50,581 nucleotides of DNA. Source: JBCBDX01 sp039815825 (GTDB taxonomy: Bacteria; Pseudomonadota; Alphaproteobacteria; Rhizobiales; Rhizobiaceae). The notes under the pieces are model-generated. The model was not told the origin of the DNA, did no database searches, and worked only from the letters and a program-made list of their open reading frames with translations. Where the stretch lies: the NCBI GenBank assembly GCA_039815825.1, contig JBCBYO010000021.1, positions 1-50,581 on the forward strand, in the 5' to 3' direction. The position numbers and the translations under genes were made by a program. Below are positions 35,695-43,168 of this stretch, one piece after another. The stretch's first letter is position 1. Each line of letters starts with the position of its first letter.

Positions 35695-36135
35695 ATGGAA
35701 CTCAAGACGATTTCACCGTGCTTGTCAGTGAGCCCGCAAATCATGCCCGAAGACATTGCGGCAATTGCGTCTGACGGTTTTCGCGCGATTATCTGCAACC
35801 GCCCGGATGGGGAGTGCGCCGATCAGGCATCGTTCGCCGACATAAAAGCGGCAGCTGAGTCGGTCGGCCTAAATAGCCATTATATACCCGTCCAGCCGGG
35901 CAAGATTTCAGACGATGATGTGGCGACATTCGCTGATGCGTTGCGATCAGCTGACGGCCCGATCTTGGCTTACTGCCGGACCGGTACACGTTCAGCGATG
36001 CTCTGGTCTTTAAGCGAAGCTGGCAAGCAACCGGCATCTGATATCCTCGCAGCAACTTTGGCCGCCGGCTATGATTTGAGCGCTGTTGCGGAGCGCATCG
36101 CAAATGCTGAGAAGACCCGAAAAGTGCCCGCTTGA
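35695..36135 (+). CDS. Sulfurtransferase/phosphatase-like protein (DUF442 family)
   Basis: The product has 146 residues. The active-site loop LAYCRTGTRSAMLW carries the nucleophile Cys94 in a CX5R loop. The family resembles protein tyrosine phosphatases and rhodaneses and is commonly encoded beside, or fused to, the persulfide dioxygenase. It probably moves sulfane sulfur between the thiols of the pathway. It lies 21 bases after the dioxygenase gene. Confidence 0.87.
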   Translation: MELKTISPCLSVSPQIMPEDIAAIASDGFRAIICNRPDGECADQASFADIKAAAESVGLNSHYIPVQPGKISDDDVATFADALRSADGPILAYCRTGTRSAMLWSLSEAGKQPASDILAATLAAGYDLSAVAERIANAEKTRKVPA

Positions 36136-36206
36136 ACAGAAAAGTGTTTGCCGACCCAAATGTGGGCGGGGCCAATGAGTCCCGCTCGCTTTTTTTGCAG
36201 AACCGG

Positions 36207-37949
36207 ATGATGATTACACACCTTCGCCAATATGTCCCCGTGCTGGATTGGGGTCGCGAATATAACCGCAGGGCATTGTCCAATGACCTGATCGCGGCAT
36301 TGATCGTGACCATCATGCTCATTCCGCAATCCTTGGCATATGCACTGTTGGCCGGCCTGCCGCCGGAAGCGGGGATCTACGCGTCCATTGTGCCGATCAT
36401 GCTCTATGCAACCTTCGGAACCAGTCGCGCACTGGCTGTCGGTCCTGTAGCGGTGGTCTCATTACTCACAGCGACGGCAGTGGGCCAGGTGGCAGAGCAG
36501 GGGACGGCTGGCTATGCGGTTGCCGCGCTTACACTCGCCTTTTTATCTGGCGGGATGCTGTTGTTGATGGGCGTTTTCCGCCTTGGCTTTTTGGCCAATT
36601 TCCTCAGCCATCCAGTCATTGCCGGTTTCATCACAGCGTCCGGAATTTTGATTGCAACCAGCCAACTGAAACATATTTTGGGTGTCAGCGCGCATGGCCA
36701 TACCCTGCCGGAAATGCTCGCCTCCATCTTTGCCAATCTGGGTCAAACCAACTGGATCACGTTGATCATTGGCGTTGCGGCGACCGCATTTCTCTTCTGG
36801 GTTCGCAAAAACTTGAAGCCGACATTGCGCGGTTTGGGCGTTCCGGTACTGCTATCCGACATTTTGACCAAAGCCGGTCCGGTCGGCGCGGTTGTCGTGA
36901 CAACCTTGGCGGTCTGGGCCTTTGGTCTTGCTGATCGCGGGGTAAATATCGTCGGTGAAGTGCCACAAAGCCTGCCGCCCTTAACTTTGCCGGGTTTTGC
37001 TCCTGATTTGATCGGCGCATTGTTTATCCCAGCAGTCCTTATATCGGTCATTGGGTTTGTAGAATCAGTATCAGTGGCTCAAACGCTGGCCGCCAAAAAG
37101 CGCCAACGGATCGATCCGGACCAAGAGTTGATCGGCCTGGGCGCCGCCAATCTCGGTGCGGCTTTCACTGGCGGCTATCCGGTCACCGGCGGTTTTGCAC
37201 GTTCGGTTGTGAATTTTGACGCCGGGGCGGAAACACCGGCAGCCGGTGCCTTTACTGCAATTGGTCTCGCCATCGCGGCCGTATCGCTCACGCCGCTGGT
37301 TTACTATCTTCCCAATGCAACGTTGGCGGCCACCATCATCGTCGCTGTCCTAAGTCTTGTTGATCTAACGATCCTGCAAAAAACCTGGGTCTTTTCACGT
37401 GCCGACTTTATCGCTGTCGCTTCCACCATCCTTTTGACTTTGGGTTTCGGCGTTGAAATCGGTGTTGCCTCCGGCGTGATCATCTCGGTAGTCCTGCACC
37501 TTCACAAGACGTCGCGGCCGCATGTGGCCGAAGTTGGATTGGTCCCTGGCACGCAGCATTTTCGCAATATTCTGCGTCACGATGTCAAAACAACGCCGAC
37601 ACTGGTATCGCTTCGCGTCGATGAGAGCCTTTATTTCGTCAATGCCCGTTTCCTTGAAGATTACATCCAAAGACGTGTCACCGATGGGTGCGCAATCAAG
37701 AACGTCGTCCTTATCTTTTCAGCCGTCAACGAGGTCGACTATTCGGCTTTGGAGAGCCTTGAGGCAATCAACCATCGCCTTAAGGACATGGGTGTTGGTT
37801 TGCACTTGTCCGAGGTCAAGGGGCCAGTGATGGACAAGCTGAAGAGGTCAGATGTGATCGACACGCTCAATGGTGATGTGTTCTTATCTCACTATGACGC
37901 ATGGGCCCGATTGTCCGATGGCGGCGTTCTTGTAGAGCCAAACCCGTGA
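36207..37949 (+). CDS. SulP-family inorganic anion transporter with STAS domain
   Basis: The product has 580 residues from ATG at 36207. LRQYVPVLDWGREYNRR followed by ALSNDLIAALIVTIMLIPQSLAYALLAGLP is the SulP N-terminal signature. A C-terminal STAS domain covers about 440-560. In this operon it most likely exports sulfite or sulfate made by persulfide oxidation, or imports sulfate. The frame is open up to 36132, and the exact start is uncertain because no strong ribosome-binding site is visible near 36207. Confidence 0.9.
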   Translation: MMITHLRQYVPVLDWGREYNRRALSNDLIAALIVTIMLIPQSLAYALLAGLPPEAGIYASIVPIMLYATFGTSRALAVGPVAVVSLLTATAVGQVAEQGTAGYAVAALTLAFLSGGMLLLMGVFRLGFLANFLSHPVIAGFITASGILIATSQLKHILGVSAHGHTLPEMLASIFANLGQTNWITLIIGVAATAFLFWVRKNLKPTLRGLGVPVLLSDILTKAGPVGAVVVTTLAVWAFGLADRGVNIVGEVPQSLPPLTLPGFAPDLIGALFIPAVLISVIGFVESVSVAQTLAAKKRQRIDPDQELIGLGAANLGAAFTGGYPVTGGFARSVVNFDAGAETPAAGAFTAIGLAIAAVSLTPLVYYLPNATLAATIIVAVLSLVDLTILQKTWVFSRADFIAVASTILLTLGFGVEIGVASGVIISVVLHLHKTSRPHVAEVGLVPGTQHFRNILRHDVKTTPTLVSLRVDESLYFVNARFLEDYIQRRVTDGCAIKNVVLIFSAVNEVDYSALESLEAINHRLKDMGVGLHLSEVKGPVMDKLKRSDVIDTLNGDVFLSHYDAWARLSDGGVLVEPNP

Positions 37950-38025
37950 ATGTTGTCATTTTGGTTTTGCATTGGGTCGCGTTTGGCATCTGGTTGCAGA
38001 TCCAATCCACCACGAAGAGGCGTGT

Positions 38026-38601
38026 ATGATTGTAGGTATCTTGCTGGCGGCGGGAACGTCGAAACGATTTGGTGTATCGGACAAATTGCTGCACATGATG
38101 GACGGCAAGCCGATGGTCGCTCATGCAGCCGATGCCATGCGTGGCGCTCAACTTGATCACAAGATAGCAGTCATCCGCTCGCAAGCCGTGGCGACATTGC
38201 TCCCGGATTTCGAGTGCTTAGACCTATCCGCAGTCGCGCCGCAAATGGCGACAAGCGTGAAGTCGGGAATTACCCGGGCACAAGAGTTGGGTGCCGACAA
38301 GGTGCTCGTCCACTTGGCGGATATGCCGTTTGTTGATGCCAATGTGCTGAACTTGGTCACAACCCTTTGCACCGATAAGGTGCCAAGCGCGGTGCGCCTT
38401 GATCATGGTTTCTTGCCGCCGGTCTGCTTTCCCAAACAGCTTTTGCCGCAACTCCACAAGATGTCAGGAGACGAGGGCGCGCGTAAGCTGCTGGCACGCT
38501 GGCCAAACATCGCTGCCGTTGAAGTGCCAGCACAAATGCTGGTCGACGTCGACACAAGGATGGAAGCGGACGGGCTCGAACAAAAGCCTAAGCAGCTCTG
38601 A
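38026..38601 (+). CDS. MobA-like molybdenum-cofactor nucleotidyltransferase
   Basis: The product has 191 residues. The nucleotide-binding N terminus is ILLAAGTSKRFG, as in MocA/MobA enzymes that attach CMP or GMP to molybdopterin. HLADMPFVDANVLNLV is the second conserved part. It is convergent with the molybdenum hydroxylase operon and probably makes its MCD-type cofactor. ATG at 38026 begins the conserved motif. Its 3' end overlaps the next gene by 14 bases tail to tail. Confidence 0.85.
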   Translation: MIVGILLAAGTSKRFGVSDKLLHMMDGKPMVAHAADAMRGAQLDHKIAVIRSQAVATLLPDFECLDLSAVAPQMATSVKSGITRAQELGADKVLVHLADMPFVDANVLNLVTTLCTDKVPSAVRLDHGFLPPVCFPKQLLPQLHKMSGDEGARKLLARWPNIAAVEVPAQMLVDVDTRMEADGLEQKPKQL

Positions 38602-38923
38602 CGGTGGGCCGATGGCCTACCCAGATCGCACCAAACAAGAATATTGCGGCGATGATGTCAGTGGCAAAGATCAAGCCGAACATCCATGACGGCTCTACTG
38701 GTGGTGCTGCAAAGCTGCCAATAGCGGCAGCTGCGCCACCGAGCATGACAACCAAGCTGATCCACCGGCTGCCCCAGACGGACCAAAGCAGTGCAAGCGC
38801 GAGGAGTACATAAATCGCAGCCGGGACCAACAGGAACTGCGCATCGCTGGAAAAACCTGACAGCACACAAATCGCGACGTGAAACACAGCGCTGATCAGA
38901 ATAAAATAAGCGGCAAGACGCAT
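38588..38923 (-). CDS. Small integral membrane protein
   Basis: The product has 111 residues with four hydrophobic helices. ATG at 38923 follows GGAG by 8 bases, and that ribosome-binding site overlaps the stop of the cytochrome gene upstream. I do not recognise the family. As the last gene of the molybdenum hydroxylase operon it might anchor the complex or pass electrons to quinones, but no cofactor ligands stand out. Confidence 0.7.
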   Translation of the reverse strand: MRLAAYFILISAVFHVAICVLSGFSSDAQFLLVPAAIYVLLALALLWSVWGSRWISLVVMLGGAAAAIGSFAAPPVEPSWMFGLIFATDIIAAIFLFGAIWVGHRPTVRAA

Positions 38924-38928
38924 CGCAT

Positions 38929-39561
38929 TTACTCCGTGGGGCAGGGCATGCCAGCCACGCCCCAAGTTAGAATATCATCGACATGCTCTTGCAAGCTGTA
39001 AGGGGCCGGTTCACGCCCGCCGCCGGGGTTCCACGCCCAGTGCAAGATCAAATCATGGTCAAGATGGGAAGCCAGTGCCAGCATGTCACGGTCACCGTTA
39101 CGTGCCGGATCGCGTAGTTGGGTGCAGATTTCGTTGGCGCTTTTGCCAAACCATTCCGCCTCCACGGGTGCCAATTGCCAAGTCATGGCCACTTGCGGTG
39201 CCGCATGGGGCATGTCGTTCAGCGTATCACGCACCCCATGACAGGTTGAGCACAGCAGGGTTTCGGCACCGATACGGCTCTCACCCGCAACTATGTTCAT
39301 CCCGTGCGGGCGCGCCTTGCCATAAGAAGGTCCGGACCACATGGGCCGATGGTCTGCGCCCACATGGCAGTTGCTGCAACGCGGGTGGGAGGCCACTTCA
39401 TATATACGGTCGAAGGCCGCCAGACCTTCTTCCACTGTTGCTGCTTCCGGCGGTTCAATGGTGACGTTCTCGCCGGTTTCGCCCGCGCTATGAACCAGGT
39501 TTGTTGTCGCAATCGACAAGGCGAACGCGGCCAATGTGGTGGCGAGTTTGTTTTTCATCAT
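38929..39561 (-). CDS. Diheme c-type cytochrome
   Basis: The product has 210 residues with a signal peptide (about 1-25). It has two heme c motifs, CSNCH (62-66) and CSTCH (104-108). Methionines suitable as axial ligands are nearby. It is the likely electron acceptor of the molybdenum hydroxylase encoded just upstream. GAGG before ATG at 39561 supports this start over the in-frame ATG at 39576, which overlaps the previous stop. Confidence 0.88.
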   Translation of the reverse strand: MMKNKLATTLAAFALSIATTNLVHSAGETGENVTIEPPEAATVEEGLAAFDRIYEVASHPRCSNCHVGADHRPMWSGPSYGKARPHGMNIVAGESRIGAETLLCSTCHGVRDTLNDMPHAAPQVAMTWQLAPVEAEWFGKSANEICTQLRDPARNGDRDMLALASHLDHDLILHWAWNPGGGREPAPYSLQEHVDDILTWGVAGMPCPTE

Positions 39562-39572
39562 GCTGTCCCGCC

Positions 39573-41810
39573 TCAAACGAAGTCGACGAATTTGTTGTAT
39601 GGAGTTTCACGCAAACGTTCGCCGGTTGCCGCAAAGATGGCGTTACCGAGCGCAGGGAAGGCCGGTGGTGTTGGCGGCTCCCCTATACCTCTGATCGACT
39701 TGTTGTTCTCAAGCGTGCGAACATGAATTTCGGGGCATTGATACAGCCTCATGCCCTCAGCGGCGTGATAGTTGGTTTGCTGGGCCATGCCGTCGCTGTA
39801 TGTGATTTCGCTGTTCATCGCATGCCCAAGGCCCCAGATGACACCGCCCTGGATCAGGTTTTCGATGTTGACCGGGTCAATAACCGTTCCTGGATCGGCA
39901 ACGACCCACACATTGTGCAGTTTAATGCCGCGATCCGTTTGCTCCAGCTCGACAATTTCGGCGACCGGAACGCCGAACGAGTGCACCAGCGCGACGCCGA
40001 CATGGCGTCCTTCGGGACGCGTATTGTCCCAACCAGCCATTTCCGCGCATGTCTCAAGAACGCGCTTGGAGACGGGATCATCTATCATACGCAGACGCTC
40101 TTCGACCTGGTCGGCGCCGGCTGCGTGGATCAATTCGTCGACAAAGGTTTCAATCAAAAAGCCGCCGTAGGAGGCGCCCACTGCCCGCCAGCTTGAAGTC
40201 GGCCCAATGTCTGGGACGGCGTATCCGCGCACGCGGAAATTTTCGACATTACCATAAGGTGCCGAGAAGATGCCGGCGACAATCTGGCTGTCCGGGCCAC
40301 CCAGAGTTATCCCGGCTCTGCTCATCTGCGAGGCAACGACGGGCGCGCCAGCGACATCCATGTCGATGGCCGTCACTCTACCGTTTGATACTGCACCGCG
40401 CGCGCGGGCGACGGCCAGATGACGCGGGAAATCCTGGACAAAGTCTTCCTCGCGCGTGAACGTCAGTTTTACCGGCGTTCCACGCATCTGATTGGCGATT
40501 TCCGCAGCCAGTTTGATATTTTCAAACTCCAGACGGTGACCGAACGAACCGCCAGAATGCAGGTTGCGGAAGTTGATCTTATCTTGCTCATGACCCGTGA
40601 TCGCTGAGACAACGCCGCGCAACAGGGTGGGCATTTGGTGACCGGCGATAACATCCACAGCCTCGTCAGTGACCGTGACAATCGCGTTAAGCGGTTCAAG
40701 CGGTTGGTGTGCGATGTATGGCGCGCGATAGTTGGCGGTGACCGAACCATCACCAATGGCGCTGTCAACATCGCCATCATTGCGCCAGGTCGCCTGGAAC
40801 CGCTCGTCCGTGAACGAACCTTCGGCATTGGCCCAATGGTCTTCCTGCTCGGCGGGGTATGGGGCAGGCCCCCATTCCACGTCGATCGCTTCCACACCCT
40901 TGAACGCACGCCATGTGCTATCAGCCGTCACGGCAACGCCGTTGGTCACTTCCACGACCTGCTGAACACCGGGCATGGATTGTGCCGGCGCGGCATCATG
41001 CTTCAACATCGGGCCGCGGCGAGGATTGGTGCGCACGGCGGCATGAACCATGCCCGGCACGACCTGATCGATGCCGTAAATCGGGGCGCCCGTAGATTTG
41101 TTGACAATGTCGCGACGTTCTGTCGGCTTGCCAATGTAGCGCCATTGGTCAGATGAACGAAGTGTCACATTTTGCACGGGGCGAATGCTGGCAGCCGCTG
41201 CCGCCAATTCCTGATATCTGACTTGCGTGCCGTCGGGCAGGACGACGGCGCCGCTCTCGGTCTTCAAGTCGCCAACGGAGACACCATAAGTGTTCGCAGC
41301 CGCCTGCTTGAGGGTTTCGCGCGCTGAAGCGGCGGCAGTGCGTAGCTTGATCCAGCTGTCAGGAACCGAAGTTGAGCCGCCGGTACCTTGGATGCCAACC
41401 ATCTTCAATGCCGGTGACAGCATGGCATGCAGCACCGTCGCAGGCAGCGGTAGCAGCGCTGCGAACGTTTCAGCACCTTCTTCAGCGAAAGCGCCATTAT
41501 AGTAGGCCGCGGACGGGATGCCCGGCGATGTTTCGAACTGGTCAAGATCCAGATCGAGTTCTTCGGCCATCAAAACCGTCTGCATATGCTCCACACCCTG
41601 ACCAATGTCGGCATGTGGCGTCATGAGCGTGATGCTCTCACCGTCAATCTTGACCCACGGATTGAAGGCGACAGCGCCTTCCGGCAGATCGTTCATCAGT
41701 GGATTGTCATGCGGGCGGGCAACGACATAGGTGCCGAAAATGGCAGCGCCGCCAACGGCAGCGGTCCCAACGAGAAAGGCGCGGCGTGTGATTGTTCCAA
41801 GTCTGCTCAT
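39573..41810 (-). CDS. Molybdopterin-binding subunit of a xanthine-oxidase-family hydroxylase (IorB-like)
   Basis: The product has 745 residues. The N terminus has a Tat signal (TITRRAFLVGTAAVGGAAIFG is close to the S/T-RR-x-F consensus). The rest resembles the beta subunit of isoquinoline 1-oxidoreductase and periplasmic aldehyde dehydrogenases: GGSFGHRLEFENIK, EDFVQDFPRHL and a C-terminal GIGEPPTPPAFPALGNAIFA with the probable catalytic Glu. With the [2Fe-2S] subunit and a cytochrome c, it oxidises aldehydes or N-heterocycles in the periplasm. The substrate is unknown. Confidence 0.92.
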   Translation of the reverse strand: MSRLGTITRRAFLVGTAAVGGAAIFGTYVVARPHDNPLMNDLPEGAVAFNPWVKIDGESITLMTPHADIGQGVEHMQTVLMAEELDLDLDQFETSPGIPSAAYYNGAFAEEGAETFAALLPLPATVLHAMLSPALKMVGIQGTGGSTSVPDSWIKLRTAAASARETLKQAAANTYGVSVGDLKTESGAVVLPDGTQVRYQELAAAAASIRPVQNVTLRSSDQWRYIGKPTERRDIVNKSTGAPIYGIDQVVPGMVHAAVRTNPRRGPMLKHDAAPAQSMPGVQQVVEVTNGVAVTADSTWRAFKGVEAIDVEWGPAPYPAEQEDHWANAEGSFTDERFQATWRNDGDVDSAIGDGSVTANYRAPYIAHQPLEPLNAIVTVTDEAVDVIAGHQMPTLLRGVVSAITGHEQDKINFRNLHSGGSFGHRLEFENIKLAAEIANQMRGTPVKLTFTREEDFVQDFPRHLAVARARGAVSNGRVTAIDMDVAGAPVVASQMSRAGITLGGPDSQIVAGIFSAPYGNVENFRVRGYAVPDIGPTSSWRAVGASYGGFLIETFVDELIHAAGADQVEERLRMIDDPVSKRVLETCAEMAGWDNTRPEGRHVGVALVHSFGVPVAEIVELEQTDRGIKLHNVWVVADPGTVIDPVNIENLIQGGVIWGLGHAMNSEITYSDGMAQQTNYHAAEGMRLYQCPEIHVRTLENNKSIRGIGEPPTPPAFPALGNAIFAATGERLRETPYNKFVDFV

Positions 41811-41813
41811 CGC

Positions 41814-42272
41814 TCAGGCTCCCATCTTTGATTGCGCAAGGCGGATGGCGGCCCGGATGCGCGGGTAGGTGCCGCAGCGGCAAAGGTTGCCGGACATGAC
41901 CGCGTCAATCTTCTCATCTGACGGGTTGGGATCGTCTGCCAATAGTGAGGCGGCCTGCATGATTTGGCCGGACTGGCAAAAGCCGCATTGCGCCACCTGG
42001 GTTTCGACCCACGCTTCCTGCACGGCGTGGAGAGCTTCTGGCTGACCGAGGCCTTCGATTGTGGTCACTTCAGCGCCATCAAGGCTGCCAATCGCTTGTT
42101 GGCACGATCTGACGGCAAATCCGTCCACATGGACTGTACAAGCGCCGCACTGAGCAATGCCACAGCCATATTTGGTGCCCATGAGCCCGAGTTGATCACG
42201 CAAAACCCACAACAATGGGGTATCATATTCAGCGTCAATTTGATGTTGGGTTCCGTTAACGGTTAAGTCCAT
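41814..42272 (-). CDS. [2Fe-2S] subunit of the molybdenum hydroxylase (IorA/CoxS-like)
   Basis: The product has 152 residues. The plant-ferredoxin-like cluster uses Cys37, Cys42, Cys45 and Cys57 (GCGIAQCGACTV), and the second cluster Cys96, Cys99, Cys131 and Cys133 (CGFCQSG, CRCGTY). It passes electrons from the molybdenum site towards the cytochrome. It has no signal peptide and so is presumably carried out by the Tat signal of the large subunit. It heads the operon, with GGAG before ATG at 42272. Confidence 0.94.
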   Translation of the reverse strand: MDLTVNGTQHQIDAEYDTPLLWVLRDQLGLMGTKYGCGIAQCGACTVHVDGFAVRSCQQAIGSLDGAEVTTIEGLGQPEALHAVQEAWVETQVAQCGFCQSGQIMQAASLLADDPNPSDEKIDAVMSGNLCRCGTYPRIRAAIRLAQSKMGA

Positions 42273-42295
42273 GGCGATATCTCCGAAGCGATATC

Positions 42296-42326
42296 GTCAA
42301 ATTGACAAATAGGGTAAAATTGTCAA
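42296..42326. promoter_or_regulatory. Inverted repeats upstream of the molybdenum hydroxylase operon
   Basis: GTCAA-A-TTGAC (42296-42306) overlaps the longer repeat TTGACAA-N11-TTGTCAA (42302-42326). They lie 24-54 bases before the [2Fe-2S] subunit start and may bind a repressor. No regulator gene is adjacent, so the binding protein is unknown. Confidence 0.45.
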
Positions 42327-42428
42327 GTCGCATTCTTGGCACCTTGCTTACTCTGAGTAAATGCGAACGGCGGCTTGTACCGGCCCGCATTTTGCCATCA
42401 GTAAATAAGTGTAAATTGTGGCGAGGCC

Positions 42429-42486
42429 TTGCTGTATTAACGCCTTTCGAATATAGGTCGACGCAGAGTTCGCGGGCTCTTTTTTT
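42429..42486 (+). promoter_or_regulatory. Possible promoter and leader hairpin of the repeat-protein gene
   Basis: TTGCTG (42429-42434), a 17-base spacer and TATAGG (42452-42457) could form a sigma70-like promoter. Transcription would begin near 42464, where AGAGTT-CGCG-GGCTCT (42465-42480) followed by seven T residues forms a terminator-like hairpin. It lies 24-45 bases before the start codon. Whether this attenuates the cluster or ends another transcript is unclear. Confidence 0.35.
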
Positions 42487-42509
42487 GACCAAGTGCGAGA
42501 TGCTTTAAG

Positions 42510-42908
42510 ATGGACGACAAGAAAGTTACTTCCGGTGATGCAACTTCGGACCAGGGGGCACAATCAAACGATCCGATGAACCAGGATTACACGCGCCGAG
42601 ACGTCGTAAAACGTGCTTGGGTTGCTCCGGTCATCGTAGCCGTAAATCTGCCGAATGAAGTTTTTGCGCAAAGTTCCGTGAGCGTCGTTGCGACGCCTTC
42701 GCCTACCACGGCACCAACCATGTCGCCGACACCATCACCGCCGACTGTGGCACCAACCATGTCACCGACACCATCACCGCCAACTGTGGCGCCAACCATG
42801 TCGCCGACACCATCACCGCCGACAGTGGCACCAACCATGTCGCCGACACCATCACCGCCAACTGTGGCGCCGACAATGGCCCCGACAATGGCGCCGTCGC
42901 CAACTTAG
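42510..42908 (+). CDS. Pro/Ser/Thr-repeat protein with Tat-like leader; candidate modified precursor
   Basis: The product has 132 residues. Residues 1-26 are hydrophilic. Residues 28-54 look like a Tat signal or leader: TRRDVVKRAWVAPVIVAV followed by NLPNEVFAQ, with a possible cut near FAQ|SS. Residues 68-119 are four perfect copies of APTMSPTPSPPTV, followed by APTMAPTMAPSPT. About 40% of the repeat is proline, in AP, SP, TP and SPP settings that recall plant arabinogalactan and extensin glycomodules. The genes downstream code for proline hydroxylases and protein glycosyltransferases, so this is the likely substrate. I know no family that fits the whole protein. Confidence 0.85.
   Translation: MDDKKVTSGDATSDQGAQSNDPMNQDYTRRDVVKRAWVAPVIVAVNLPNEVFAQSSVSVVATPSPTTAPTMSPTPSPPTVAPTMSPTPSPPTVAPTMSPTPSPPTVAPTMSPTPSPPTVAPTMAPTMAPSPT
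42711..42866 (+). repeat. Four tandem 39-bp repeats coding APTMSPTPSPPTV
   Basis: Four 39-base units start at 42711, 42750, 42789 and 42828. They differ only at third codon positions (GCA/GCG, TCG/TCA, CCG/CCA, ACT/ACA), so the encoded repeat is identical. CCG/CCA alternates between successive units, hinting at duplication in 78-base steps. A degenerate 39-base unit (42867-42905) precedes the stop. Confidence 0.95.
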
Positions 42909-42990
42909 GCTCCGATAAATTCGCGCGTAGGTTTACCAACCCATCGGCGACACCTTGGTTAGCCTTGTTCGCTCTCGAAGTCAGGAGACG

Positions 42991-43086
42991 ATGCGTGCGA
43001 GGCTTGCAGTGGATTGGTGGGTTGGCCAATCTGTTGGTCGATCTGATGATGGTAAGGCTGTCACATCTACAGCGACGTTCTCATGA
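42991..43086 (+). CDS. Possible 31-residue peptide
   Basis: AGGAG (42983-42987) lies 3 bases before ATG at 42991, which opens a 31-codon frame ending DGKAVTSTATFS. It sits in the 260-base gap between the repeat protein and the first glycosyltransferase. I do not recognise it. The spacing is short and the frame may be chance. Otherwise this gap holds only a weak stem (AGGTTTACCAA with TTGGTTAGCCT). Confidence 0.2.
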   Translation: MRARLAVDWWVGQSVGRSDDGKAVTSTATFS

Positions 43087-43168
43087 AGGTTTAAGCGCGG
43101 ACTTTTGTGCAGCCAATTCCTTGGTGTATGCAGTTTGCTAAATTCTTGGTCGGAGAGTTTCCTAGGAC

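Noticed and set aside
42711..42905. Tandem repeats as a CRISPR array
   Set aside because: Units are contiguous with no unique spacers and lie inside a coding frame.
42587..43029. Long open frames on both strands over the 39-bp repeat array (Val/Gly/Met-rich antisense, Arg/His-rich plus-strand frames)
   Set aside because: They are by-products of the repeat, which keeps all frames open. Only the 42510 frame has a start region, a leader-like segment and sensible composition.
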